64,000 nucleotides of DNA, taken from the NCBI GenBank assembly GCA_902771595.1, contig CACXXH010000004.1:18329-82328 (forward strand), written 5' to 3'. Both the position numbers and the translations under genes were made by a program. This document shows positions 34,781-43,564 of this stretch, one piece after another. The DNA is from Fibrobacter succinogenes. Its GTDB lineage: Bacteria; Fibrobacterota; Fibrobacteria; Fibrobacterales; Fibrobacteraceae. How positions within the stretch are numbered: the stretch's first letter is position 1; each line of letters opens with the position of its first letter. The notes beneath the pieces were generated by a model. The model was not told where the DNA came from and searched no databases. It worked only from the letters and a program-made list of their open reading frames with translations.

Positions 34781-34806
34781 GCCTCCGCCTCGAGCGGAGG
34801 CTTTTT
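34781..34806 (+). terminator. Rho-independent terminator of the sigma gene
   Basis: Eight-bp stem GCCTCCGC/GCGGAGGC with loop CTCGA, followed by TTTTT, 30 bases after the stop codon. Confidence 0.88.
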
Positions 34807-34899
34807 CATACCCGCAATAAACGATAAACAGCGAACGAGAAGTCTCACTGCGAGCACTAGGCGCAGCATTGCGACCACATCGCATAAACCGAGGCAATT

Positions 34900-35057
34900 G
34901 CGAGAGTGAGCGAAGAACCGAAGATCTCGATACCCAAGACGACGAACGAACGGTATAACCGTGAGCCAGAGGCGGCTCGTATCAACGAGCCGTCGTAGGC
35001 GAGAGTGAGCGAGGAGCCGGAGGTCTCGATACCCGAGACGACGAACGAACGGTATAA
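34900..35057. repeat. 59-bp direct repeat pair, five A/G differences
   Basis: Copies at 34900-34958 and 34999-35057 are identical except at five positions, each A in the first and G in the second. Between them lies a perfect stem CGGCTCGT/ACGAGCCG (34973-34992). Within copy 2, GTCTCG and CGAGAC can form a small hairpin that is weaker in copy 1. On the minus strand the copies read as part of a spurious 120-residue frame. Confidence 0.85.
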
Positions 35058-35061
35058 AAAA

Positions 35062-35087
35062 GAAAGAGCCCCGTGAGGGGCCCTTTC
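35062..35087 (-). terminator. Hairpin, likely minus-strand terminator
   Basis: GCCCC/GGGGC stem with loop GTGA, extended by AAAG/CTTT with one mismatch. On the minus strand it is followed by a T-rich run (TTTCTTTTTTA), fitting termination of the hypothetical gene that ends at 35268. Confidence 0.6.
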
Positions 35088-35267
35088 CTAAGAAGGAGAA
35101 AATATTGAGACGTTTCCGGAACCTTAAACCCATCAGGAGGGGAGCAATGATGGAGTTGTTCGAGGATTTACCTTTCCACTATTCCCAACAATTAAAATAT
35201 ACCATAAAAAAGGACTTCCGGCAAGTGTCTTTTGCCTTTTTTACGCAAATATTTTGTAAAAAATTTA

Positions 35268-36566
35268 TTATTCCTCACGGAAAATAATCTTGCATTTCGG
35301 CAAGAAACGGAATCCACCGCGGCGATGGCGCTCGATTTCGAAGAATTTCTTCACGCCTTCACTCACAGAACCATCCTTTTCTTCGGTGCCGTTGATGTGA
35401 GCAATAACACGGTTCAACCTGCTCTCGAAGTTCGGACGCAGCGGATCCATGCAGATAGACGGGTCGCGCTTGAATTCACGGTTCTCGTATTCCTCACGGC
35501 CCGTTGCCGTGTATTCACGCAACAGATTGCGGAGGATTCTTGCAGGCACGTTACGCATGAGGTGCTTGCTGTTCACCGAAATGGAGTCATCGCTCTTGTA
35601 ATACACCACCTCGACAGAGTCATTCATCGCCCCGAGGAGCTGTTCCTGCGCCTTCTGGATAGGCTGCCAGACGTCGAACTCCTGCTTAACCACGGAGCTC
35701 ATCAGCTTGAGGAACGGTTCCTGAGTGACGACATTCGCCTTGAACCTCGCATCGAGGATGTTGCTCGGCGTACCGTAGTAGCAGCCCTTGCGAAGCAAGA
35801 GGGAATTGGTCTTGGCATCGCGGATGTCTTCGAGAGCGAGCACGCAGCCCATTTCCCTTTCAGAGGCCCTCGGCCATTCAAAGCCGTATTCACTGATGCA
35901 TTCACCGAACGTGGTGGTCCGGCCGACCAGCTTATCGCCAATGTAAACGTTGCCATCCACCATTTCGGCAGGGACGCGGTTTTCAAGGGCTTCAATAAAG
36001 GAGGTCTGCGTCGCAACATAGCCCATATGCTCGTAAGCGGGCGTGTTCAAGAGAAGCGGGCCAATGCGGAAGAGGCCAAGCGCCCAGCGCATCGGATTGG
36101 AAACCAGGGAGCCCGGAGTCTCGAACTGGAAGGTGAAGTACATCGTCCGTTCGTCATTTTGAATTGTATCGCGGAGGATTCCGGCATTAATCAAAAACGG
36201 GTAGCGTTTGGGAATAATTTCCAAGCAAAGCGCACGAACGTCTTTTGTCTGGTAGAACTGCGACACGAACGGCAAATAAGAACGAAGGACGCTACGCGCA
36301 GGAACGGCCTCGAAATCAGCACATCGTTTTACAATTCGTTCAACGAAATCGTCTGGATTTTCGCCACGGTCATACAACCATTGTACCAAGTTGTCGAAGA
36401 CAAAATGGTGGGAATTCTCGTCAATGAATGTTCCTTCGAAGAACAAGTCGTTAACGAGCTTTGTATCGAATCGTGCATCTCGACGAACAAGCGAAAGAAT
36501 ATCCTTGACCGAATAGGTCATCAACAACTCAATGTGAGCCAGTTGCATAAAGAAATTCGATATCAC
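35268..36566 (-). CDS. Hypothetical protein of unknown family, ~430 residues
   Basis: Soluble, no signal peptide or membrane helix. N-terminal half is helical with many charged residues (FDTKLVNDLFFEGTFIDE, LYDRGENPDDFVERIV); the middle has MRWALGLFRIGPLLL and an aromatic/Gly-rich segment; the C-terminus is basic (KKFFEIERHRRGG, FLPKCKIIF). Start: GTG at 36566 has GAGAGGA seven bases upstream; ATG 36548 or 36626 are alternatives. It is divergent from mutL with about 100 bases between. I recognise no family and assign no function; it may be lineage-specific. Confidence 0.7.
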   Translation of the reverse strand: MISNFFMQLAHIELLMTYSVKDILSLVRRDARFDTKLVNDLFFEGTFIDENSHHFVFDNLVQWLYDRGENPDDFVERIVKRCADFEAVPARSVLRSYLPFVSQFYQTKDVRALCLEIIPKRYPFLINAGILRDTIQNDERTMYFTFQFETPGSLVSNPMRWALGLFRIGPLLLNTPAYEHMGYVATQTSFIEALENRVPAEMVDGNVYIGDKLVGRTTTFGECISEYGFEWPRASEREMGCVLALEDIRDAKTNSLLLRKGCYYGTPSNILDARFKANVVTQEPFLKLMSSVVKQEFDVWQPIQKAQEQLLGAMNDSVEVVYYKSDDSISVNSKHLMRNVPARILRNLLREYTATGREEYENREFKRDPSICMDPLRPNFESRLNRVIAHINGTEEKDGSVSEGVKKFFEIERHRRGGFRFLPKCKIIFREE

Positions 36567-36666
36567 TATTCTATCCTCTCTTTTTTGGAGACCCCTAACC
36601 ACCGGAATCCTGCACCAATTTAACAAAAAAATAGGGTAAAGCGTATGATTTGGCTATATTTTGGCC

Positions 36667-38511
36667 ATGAAAAACGCTGAAATACACGTTTTAACTGACG
36701 AAATTATCAACAAAATCGCTGCCGGTGAGGTAATTGAGCGTCCATCATCCGCTGTTAAGGAACTTATTGAGAATTCTATCGACGCAGGAGCAACTCGCAT
36801 CCAAATTCAAATCGAACAAGGCGGAAAGAAGAAAATTCTCGTTTCGGACAACGGCAAAGGGATGGGTAAAGAAGACCTGAACCTTTGTTACCTCAGACAT
36901 ACTACATCTAAACTACATTCGGCAGACGACCTATTCCATTTACAAACAAACGGCTTTCGCGGGGAGGCGGTCGCCTCCATTGCCGCCATATCTAAAATGA
37001 CGATTTCAACCGCAACCGAAGATGGTGACGGCGGACGGTTAATCCTCAAAGGCGGGAATGTCGAAGAAGAACAAACTTACGCCTCCGGTCATGGTACGAC
37101 CTTCCTTATCGAGGACCTGTTCTTCAACACGCCTGTACGCCGCACGTTCCTCGGGAGCGAGACCTCCGAAAGCACGAAAATTCTCGACGTCGTGCTGAAG
37201 ACCGCGATTGCGCACCCCGAGATCCGCTTCGACTACAAAGTCGGTGAAAAGGCCGTATTTATCGGGGTTCCCGGTGAACTGCGCACCCGCCTCGCCGAAG
37301 CCATCGGCTCGGGAATCGCCAAGAACCTTCTGCCGGTCGACTACACCGAGGCCGGCGTTCACGTAACGGGGTACATCTCCCCCACAACAGAAACGAACGG
37401 CAAGCGTCACCACCAGTTCCTCTTCATGCGCAAGAGGCCCATCGAAAGCAAGGTAATCGCGAAGGCCGTTTCACAGGCATACGAGCCCTACGGCGCGCAG
37501 TGCAAGCCGGTAACCGTCCTGTTTTTGGACATGCCGGACCAGGAATTCGACGTGAACGTACACCCGGCAAAGCGCGAGGTACGCTTCGCGAACCAGAACC
37601 TCGTGTTCCTTGTGGTGAACCACGCCATCCGCGACACGTTCCAAAAAGACCTCGAGGCCAAATCGCCTTTTATCGACTTGAGTGCGAGCATGGTGCAGAC
37701 GGACACCGGCGATGCGCCCGTACCGCAATACCAGGCCTCCCCCGTACACAGCGCCGCCCCCATCTACAAGACGCCCGAACCCCGTCGCAACAACGAGGTG
37801 AACGAGTGGAAAAAGGCGAAGAGCTATAGCGTCGCAGACGACGTGCAGGACCTGTTCTCGCAGCCCGAGGCCGGCAAGATTATCTCGCTTGAACCCGGAC
37901 AAGGGAACGTCCCCGAGCCGAAGCCGGAGAGCGCCCCGTGGACACCCCCGACGCTTTTCCAGATCGCAAACACCTACATCGCCGGAGAAGACGCCGAGGG
38001 CCTGCTCATCATCGACCAGCATGCTGCACATTCGCGTATTCTCTACGAGCAGGCGCTTGCGACATTAAAGAACGGCTCAGACCTCGACAGCCAGGAGCTG
38101 CTCTTCCCGGAACTCATTGAGTTCAGCAAACTTGAAAAACAAATCTTTGCAAGCGTCGACGAGCAGTTGAGGAAACTCGGATTTTTCGTGGAGCACTTCG
38201 GTGGCGACACCTTCCAGATTCGCGCTATCCCGAGCGCTCTCCCCCTCTCCCGAGCCATCAAGGCGGTTCACCAGTTTCTCGACAGCTGCGCTGGCACCGG
38301 AGATTCGGACCCGTCGCACATCACGGACACCATCGCGAAGGCATGGTCCAGGACCAACGCCTACCAGGCCGGCGACAAACTCAAGCCCGAAGAAATGGCC
38401 CAGTTGATGGGGCAACTGATGTCGACAGAAGACCCGCTCAAGTCGCCCTATGGGGCACCCACCCTAATGCGCATCACGCTCGACGAACTCGCCAAGAAAT
38501 TCAAGCATTAG
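36667..38511 (+). CDS. mutL: DNA mismatch repair protein MutL
   Basis: 614 residues. N-terminal GHKL ATPase: NKIAAGEVIERPSSAVKELIENSIDAGA, SDNGKGM and TNGFRGEAVASIAA. A Pro/Glu-rich linker covers ~340-425. The C-terminal domain starts near TLFQIANTYI. In the canonical nicking site DQHA-x2-E-x4-E, the sequence here is DQHAAHS (residues 450-456), so the first metal-binding Glu is Ser; the later ACxxA and CPHGRP-type motifs read AWSRT and SPYGAP. The endonuclease is therefore probably inactive, as in MutH-dependent systems. Start ATG 36667 gives the family N-terminus. The last 48 bases overlap convergent lpxB. Confidence 0.94.
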   Translation: MKNAEIHVLTDEIINKIAAGEVIERPSSAVKELIENSIDAGATRIQIQIEQGGKKKILVSDNGKGMGKEDLNLCYLRHTTSKLHSADDLFHLQTNGFRGEAVASIAAISKMTISTATEDGDGGRLILKGGNVEEEQTYASGHGTTFLIEDLFFNTPVRRTFLGSETSESTKILDVVLKTAIAHPEIRFDYKVGEKAVFIGVPGELRTRLAEAIGSGIAKNLLPVDYTEAGVHVTGYISPTTETNGKRHHQFLFMRKRPIESKVIAKAVSQAYEPYGAQCKPVTVLFLDMPDQEFDVNVHPAKREVRFANQNLVFLVVNHAIRDTFQKDLEAKSPFIDLSASMVQTDTGDAPVPQYQASPVHSAAPIYKTPEPRRNNEVNEWKKAKSYSVADDVQDLFSQPEAGKIISLEPGQGNVPEPKPESAPWTPPTLFQIANTYIAGEDAEGLLIIDQHAAHSRILYEQALATLKNGSDLDSQELLFPELIEFSKLEKQIFASVDEQLRKLGFFVEHFGGDTFQIRAIPSALPLSRAIKAVHQFLDSCAGTGDSDPSHITDTIAKAWSRTNAYQAGDKLKPEEMAQLMGQLMSTEDPLKSPYGAPTLMRITLDELAKKFKH

Positions 38512-39591
38512 AGCTTCGGGGCTTTTCGCATTCACAAACGTCTCATCCAGGGTATCCGCAATCGCCCTGGATGTTTCTGTATTGCACTTGCAGAGTTCCG
38601 CAGCGACTGCGGTGACGTTCGCCTTTTTGCAGGCGTTCCCGCGCGTAAAGAAGAACTCGGGAACGACCCCGCGCTGAAGCAGGATGTTCGGGAGCGCAAA
38701 GAATTCCGTCTTCACGAAGCGGCTCCCGATGAAATACGTAAGAGGCTCAATCACGCCCGCGACCACAAGCGGCACACCGGAGCGCGCCAGTTCGAGGGAA
38801 GCGGACCCCGGAGCCGAAAGCGCGTAGGAATACTCCGCAAACATGGTCGCGCGAGCAAGCGCATCCATAGGCGGGACCTCGACCGAGATCCATTCGGGAA
38901 CACGCTGCCCGAAGGCCTTGCGAATAGCCCGAGTGAAGGGCTCGACAAGAGATTCGCGCGAGGCAAGTACGACTGCACGGCCCGACGTTGCGGAATGCCA
39001 CTGCGATGCGACGGCGGCAAAGAACGGGAGGTTGCGGAGGGACTGAGACTTGCGGCTGCCGGGAAGGAGCAACAGGTTTGCGTTCGAATTGGTTCCGGTG
39101 ACCCGCGGGAACGGATGGCGGAGGCACTGAGCATTACAGCCCAGTTTCTCGTAGACCCTGCGTTCGAAATCGAACAGCACCGCAAGGCGGGCCGTACGCA
39201 AATGCTTGGCCCGACCGCGCTTCCAGGCCCAGACCTGCGGGGGCGCCACATACAAGGCGGGCTTGCCCAGGCGTTCCGCAAGCCGCACGAGCTTCATGTT
39301 GAATCCGGGGTAATCGATGCAGGCTATAGCAACGCAGTCTTCGCTCTTCAGCAGGCCTTCGAGATGCGCTAATATGCGCTTCAGGCGAAACACCTGCGGC
39401 ACGATATCGAGAAAGCCCGATACAGGCAGCGCCTCATAATCGTCAACGGCATCGAGACCCGCCGCCTGCATCCGGCACCCGCCGACACCGCGGGCCCTGA
39501 ACCCCAAGCGAATCGCCTCCTGCACAAGGGATTCTCCCAGCACATCGCCGGAATCCTCGCCCGCACAAAAAAGGACAAAGGGGTCTCGCAT
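38464..39591 (-). CDS. lpxB: Lipid-A-disaccharide synthase
   Basis: 375 residues, GT19. It joins UDP-diacylglucosamine and lipid X to lipid A disaccharide at the inner membrane. Motifs: GEDSGDVLGESLV, GVGGCRMQAAGL, IDYPGFNMKLV and YVAPPQVWAWKRGR, plus LLPGSRKSQ in the second domain. It starts 15 bases after dnaE, apparently in one transcript, and runs 48 bases into the convergent mutL end. Its presence shows a lipid A-type outer membrane. Confidence 0.94.
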   Translation of the reverse strand: MRDPFVLFCAGEDSGDVLGESLVQEAIRLGFRARGVGGCRMQAAGLDAVDDYEALPVSGFLDIVPQVFRLKRILAHLEGLLKSEDCVAIACIDYPGFNMKLVRLAERLGKPALYVAPPQVWAWKRGRAKHLRTARLAVLFDFERRVYEKLGCNAQCLRHPFPRVTGTNSNANLLLLPGSRKSQSLRNLPFFAAVASQWHSATSGRAVVLASRESLVEPFTRAIRKAFGQRVPEWISVEVPPMDALARATMFAEYSYALSAPGSASLELARSGVPLVVAGVIEPLTYFIGSRFVKTEFFALPNILLQRGVVPEFFFTRGNACKKANVTAVAAELCKCNTETSRAIADTLDETFVNAKSPEALMLEFLGEFVERDAH

Positions 39592-39606
39592 ATAAAGAAC
39601 TCGGTA

Positions 39607-40485
39607 TTAGCGTCTCACCTTCGGAGACACCCACAACTTCATGATGCCCAAATCCTGACGCAGCCAGTTGAGCAATTCCTGCGTATAATGGAGTTTGTAC
39701 TTGTGGAGCACAATGGCATGCTCGTATCCGGATTCCGTTTCCACATGACAGACAAGTTCGCAAGAATGTTCACCCATGTCGGCGACATACTGCTGAATAC
39801 CCTCTTCCATCTTCGAAAGGAACGCATCCGAGAACATCACGGAATCCATGCACACATGAACGTAGTTCACCATAGATTCGCGTACGGTATCGAGCTGCAC
39901 CACTTCTTCGACCGTAATCTGGAGTTCCTCGGTCATCTTGCGCTCCTTGTCGCGCTTGTAGCCGAGAAGACCCTTCACCAAGATGCGATCGTCTTCGGAG
40001 ATGCGGTCACGGAGGTTTTCCCAGGTGTCCTTCTTGAAGAACAATTCGACTTCGCTATGGAAATCGCGAATCATGCCCACGCCAATCGTATCGCCGCGTT
40101 TGGTCTCAATGGAGCGCATCTGCGTCACCACACCACCCACGGCCACAACGCTATCCACCTTCTTTCTCAGGTCGTCATAGGCAAGCGAGACGGTCGTGAA
40201 GCCCTTGAGTTCGGGGCGGAACTCGTCGAGCGGATGGCCCGAAAGGAACATGCCGAGAACTTCGCGTTCCTTGTTGAGCATTTCCATGCAGCTCCACTCT
40301 TCGGCTTCTTCCAGGACTTCTACGCGGACTTTGACCGCGGCCGCTGGCTTTATGTGCCTGATCATTACAGTGAATACCGTTACCTGCTGGGCACCCTCGG
40401 ACAGCATCCGCTGATCTGCATCGGAATCAATCCCACCGCCCTGCTTCCCGGAAGGGAATCGAGTGCACCGGCCATGATAAGGCAT
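39607..40485 (-). pseudogene. dnaE: C-terminal part of DNA polymerase III alpha, separated by a frameshift
   Basis: 292 residues, of which the first ~18 are out-of-frame noise. From DSDADQRMLSEGAQQ on, the sequence is the DnaE C-terminus: EEWSCMEMLNKEREVLGMFLSGHPLDEF, then an OB domain (VVAVGGVVTQMRSIETKRGDTIGVGMI) and the tau/exonuclease-contact tail ending WVSPKVRR. The frame is -1 relative to the large upstream piece, with the shift near 40425-40445. Either one base is missing in this sequence or the gene is decoded by frameshifting. See the partner entry. Confidence 0.85.
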
Positions 40486-43475
40486 TCCAGCACCTTCTTG
40501 CTCAGCGGCGGACGCTTTTCCTTGAGGCTGCCCTGGTATTCAGCGACGCGCTTGCAGAAATCAAATATGTTCTTGTACGGGCCGTGCAGTTCACGTTCGG
40601 CCACCACATCCTCGACCACCGCGATACCGACATTTCGGATACCACCCAGGCCATACAGCACGTGCCCTTCCTTATCGGCGGAGAACACGCCCAGCGACGT
40701 GTTGATATCCGGCGAAAGCACCTTTATCTTGATGCGCTTGCATTCCTGGATGATGGTGACGATATCTTCCGTCTTGCCCATCTTCGACGTCATGGAAGCG
40801 GCCATGTATTCCGGGCCGTAATGCGTCTTGAGGTAAGCCGTCTGGTAGGCCACGTAGGCATAGGCTGCCGCATGACTCTTGTTGAATGCGTATCCGCAGA
40901 ACGGGAGCACCGCATCCCACACGCGCTGGATCATAGCGCGGTCATAGCCCTTGGCAAGGCACTTCTCGAAGAATTCCGGTTCGAGTTTCGCCATCTTGTC
41001 GGGCATCTTTTTCGCCATGATACGGCGGATATTGTCAGCGCCACCCAGCGAGTATCCCCCGAGAATCTGGGCGATTTTCATCACCTGTTCCTGGTAGACG
41101 ATAACGCCATACGTTTCAGAGAGCACGGGTTCCAGATCCGGATGGTAGCAGTCCACTTCCTCCTGCCCGTTTTTGCAGCGAATGAATCGCGGAATCTGTT
41201 CGAGCGGGCCCGGACGGTAAAGGGCGTTCATAGCGATAAGGTCACCGATACGGTTCGGATGCAGGTCGCGCAGGTACTTCTGCATGCCCGGAGATTCGAA
41301 CTGGAACACCGTAGTCGTAAGGCCCTTGCCCAAGAGCTCGAATGTCGGCTGGTCATCCAGGGGAATGTGCCCCATGTCCAGTTTGAAGCCACGATTCTTC
41401 TCCACCATGTTCACCGTGTCCTGGATGATGGACAAGTTAATAAGCCCGAGGAAGTCCATCTTCAAAAGCCCGATGGTCTCGGAATAGTGCTTGTCGTACA
41501 TCACCACCGGTGTATCGGTAGGAGCGGCTCGGTAGAGAGGTGCAAGGTTGTAAATCGGGGTCGGCGTAATCACCACGCCGCAAGCATGCACGCCCGTCTG
41601 GCGCGGCAAATCTTCGAGTTTCAGGGCGATGTTCCAGAGTTCCTGGTAACGCGAACTGCTATTGACTATCGCCTGCAGGGGTTCAGGACTGTAACCATCG
41701 ACAACGGGGTTTCCCTTCTTGTCTTTGCCCGTCCACGCATCGTTCAAGCTAAAGTTCAGCACGCGCTGCGGGAAGCACTTTATTATGGAATCGGCTTCAG
41801 TGTAATGGATGTCGAGCACGCGGGCCACGTCCTTGATGACCTGCTTCGACTTGAGCATGCCGTAGGTAATAATCTGGCCCACGCAATCCGCGCCGTACTT
41901 GTCGGTCACGTACTGGATAACGCGCCCGCGGTCACGGTCCGCAATATCGGTATCGATATCGGGCATAGACACGCGTTCTGGGTTCAGGAATCTTTCGAAG
42001 AGCAAATCGAAGTAGAGCGGGTCAATGTCCGTAACGCCAATGATGTAGGTAACAAGCGAACCTGCGGCAGAACCACGTCCAGGCCCCACGGGAATCCCGT
42101 GTTCACGCGACCAGTTGATAAAGTCCCACACGATAAGCAGGTAACCCGCCACGTTCATATTGCGGATACAGTTCAATTCGGTGCGCATGCGCTTGCCCAC
42201 CGCCGTATCGTCCGCGGGGAACTTGAAGTTTTCGTCCGGGAAGCGGCGCTTGAGGCGCTCGTTGCAAAGGTGCGTGATGTAGATGTCGGAATCAGAACCT
42301 GGCTTGCACCACCTGTGCGTCGCCTTCTCCACCGCCTTGTCGTCGTCTTCGGTGAAATTGTCCGGTGATGCGAGGCGGTCGATTTCGGCATTGTCCTCAT
42401 CCGTAAGCGAATCCGGATCCTTGCCGTTCTTCGCACAGTAATCCGCCTTGACCTTCTTCTTCTTGTCCTTGCAGTAGTTCTTGAATTCCCTTTCGCGTAT
42501 GACGGGGTATTCCTCGTCGTACTGGCCCTTCATGATGGCCTTGATATTCTGGTATTCTTCGGAAGCGAGGAATTCCTTCGGAATTTCGAAACGCGGCCAG
42601 AAATCGTCGCCGATGCCGGTAATCACCTCGAAATTGCACCGTTCCGCAATCTTGACCGTATTTTCAATCGCCCCAGGAATATTGCCGAAGAGTTCCGTCA
42701 TCTCGGCTTCAGTCCTGAAATAGAACTTGTCGCTCGGGAAGCGCTTGTCTTCGAACGTCTTGAGTTTCTCGGTCAGCGCAATGCACCGGAGCGCCTTGTG
42801 GGCAAGCGAATCTTCGGGCTTTATATAATGAACATCGCCGACGGCGACAACTTCGCGGCCCAATTCGCCCGCAACCTTCACATTGAATTCGTTCAGCAGC
42901 TTCTGCTGAGGGATGCCGTTATCGCATACGGAAATGTACAGGTGGTCATGGTCGAAAATCTTGTCGAGTTCGCCCATGAATTCCATCGCCTGGGAATTCC
43001 TCCCTGCAACGACATTCTGCCCATAGCGGCTAAAGTAGTCGCCGGCGATAGCGATAATGCCACCGCTGTGTTCACGCACGATGCTCAGCGGGACAGACGG
43101 AATCTCGGCCCAACGCTGGGATTCCTCGTAGCGATAGCTCACGATGCGCAGCAGGTTATAGTAGCCGGCCTTGTTTTCCACAAGGAGCGTAAGGCGTTCG
43201 AAAGTAGTCGTATCTTTCTGCGAAGCACCCTGCGTATCCACATATACATGGCAGCCCAGCACCGTCTTTATCGGCGGAAGGCCCTTTTCCTTGCGTTTCT
43301 TGTTCACCCCCTTTCCGCGTTCCTGGAATTCGAGAATTCCAAACATCGTCCCGTGGTCGGTCAACGCAACAGCCGGGGCATTGTCTGCGGCGGCGGCAGC
43401 AAAAATGTCATCCAATCGCGCGGATGCCTGCAAAATGGAAAATTCGGAATGGGTCTGCAAGTGAACAAAAGCCAT
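40380..43475 (-). CDS. dnaE: DNA polymerase III alpha subunit, N-terminal and catalytic part
   Basis: 1031 residues, replicative polymerase. PHP domain at the N-terminus (QTHSEFSILQASARL, ALTDHGTMFG). The palm has GPGRGSAAGSLVTYI and the catalytic PDIDTDIADRDR acids; fingers PRQTGVHACGVVI and ALYRPGPLEQIPRF follow. There is an insertion of about 60 charged residues around 345-405 (KDKKKKVKADYC and following) not usual for DnaE. The natural chain continues in the -1 frame; the last ~18 residues here, ending CCPRVPSR, are out-of-frame. Essential in almost all bacteria, so a base-level error or another dnaE copy should be considered. Confidence 0.92.
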   Translation of the reverse strand: MAFVHLQTHSEFSILQASARLDDIFAAAAADNAPAVALTDHGTMFGILEFQERGKGVNKKRKEKGLPPIKTVLGCHVYVDTQGASQKDTTTFERLTLLVENKAGYYNLLRIVSYRYEESQRWAEIPSVPLSIVREHSGGIIAIAGDYFSRYGQNVVAGRNSQAMEFMGELDKIFDHDHLYISVCDNGIPQQKLLNEFNVKVAGELGREVVAVGDVHYIKPEDSLAHKALRCIALTEKLKTFEDKRFPSDKFYFRTEAEMTELFGNIPGAIENTVKIAERCNFEVITGIGDDFWPRFEIPKEFLASEEYQNIKAIMKGQYDEEYPVIREREFKNYCKDKKKKVKADYCAKNGKDPDSLTDEDNAEIDRLASPDNFTEDDDKAVEKATHRWCKPGSDSDIYITHLCNERLKRRFPDENFKFPADDTAVGKRMRTELNCIRNMNVAGYLLIVWDFINWSREHGIPVGPGRGSAAGSLVTYIIGVTDIDPLYFDLLFERFLNPERVSMPDIDTDIADRDRGRVIQYVTDKYGADCVGQIITYGMLKSKQVIKDVARVLDIHYTEADSIIKCFPQRVLNFSLNDAWTGKDKKGNPVVDGYSPEPLQAIVNSSSRYQELWNIALKLEDLPRQTGVHACGVVITPTPIYNLAPLYRAAPTDTPVVMYDKHYSETIGLLKMDFLGLINLSIIQDTVNMVEKNRGFKLDMGHIPLDDQPTFELLGKGLTTTVFQFESPGMQKYLRDLHPNRIGDLIAMNALYRPGPLEQIPRFIRCKNGQEEVDCYHPDLEPVLSETYGVIVYQEQVMKIAQILGGYSLGGADNIRRIMAKKMPDKMAKLEPEFFEKCLAKGYDRAMIQRVWDAVLPFCGYAFNKSHAAAYAYVAYQTAYLKTHYGPEYMAASMTSKMGKTEDIVTIIQECKRIKIKVLSPDINTSLGVFSADKEGHVLYGLGGIRNVGIAVVEDVVAERELHGPYKNIFDFCKRVAEYQGSLKEKRPPLSKKVLECLIMAGALDSLPGSRAVGLIPMQISGCCPRVPSR

Positions 43476-43509
43476 ACCCGCAATTTAGTAAATAGCATTT
43501 GGCTAGCAA

Positions 43510-43536
43510 CAAAAAATGGCGCACAAAGTGCGCCAT
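43510..43536 (-). terminator. Rho-independent terminator after the LamG lipoprotein gene
   Basis: Perfect 9-bp stem ATGGCGCAC/GTGCGCCAT (43516-43536) with loop AAA; read on the minus strand it is followed by six T. It separates the lipoprotein gene from dnaE on the same strand. Confidence 0.88.
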
Positions 43537-43564
43537 GACGAAATTTCACTTTACAAAGCAGCGA

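Larger units (their letters stand above)
34807..35267. other. 460-base gap between sigma gene and hypothetical gene
   Basis: It holds the 59-bp repeat pair and the minus-strand hairpin. The remaining part (35088-35267) has AAGGAG before a TTG at 35105 and GGAGG before an ATG at 35148, opening a frame of at most 60 residues with no recognisable content. No tRNA-like fold was found by eye. Confidence 0.5.

Noticed and set aside
34900..35057. Diversity-generating retroelement template/variable repeats
   Set aside because: Repeats are non-coding, changes are only A/G, and no reverse transcriptase is in the window.
34771..35133. 120-codon minus frame with internal repeat
   Set aside because: Formed only by the 59-bp DNA repeats and the terminators; no start site or family.
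35105..35287. 60-codon + frame with AAGGAG before a TTG
   Set aside because: Unusual start, no recognisable sequence, and it overlaps the end of the opposite gene; kept only as a note in the gap entry.
40380..40485. Split-intein explanation for the two dnaE pieces
   Set aside because: No intein residues at the junction (no N-terminal Cys block or C-terminal HN-C/S); the pieces overlap in DNA, which fits a simple frameshift.
40584..42368. 594-codon + strand frame
   Set aside because: Antisense of dnaE, which has intact polymerase motifs.
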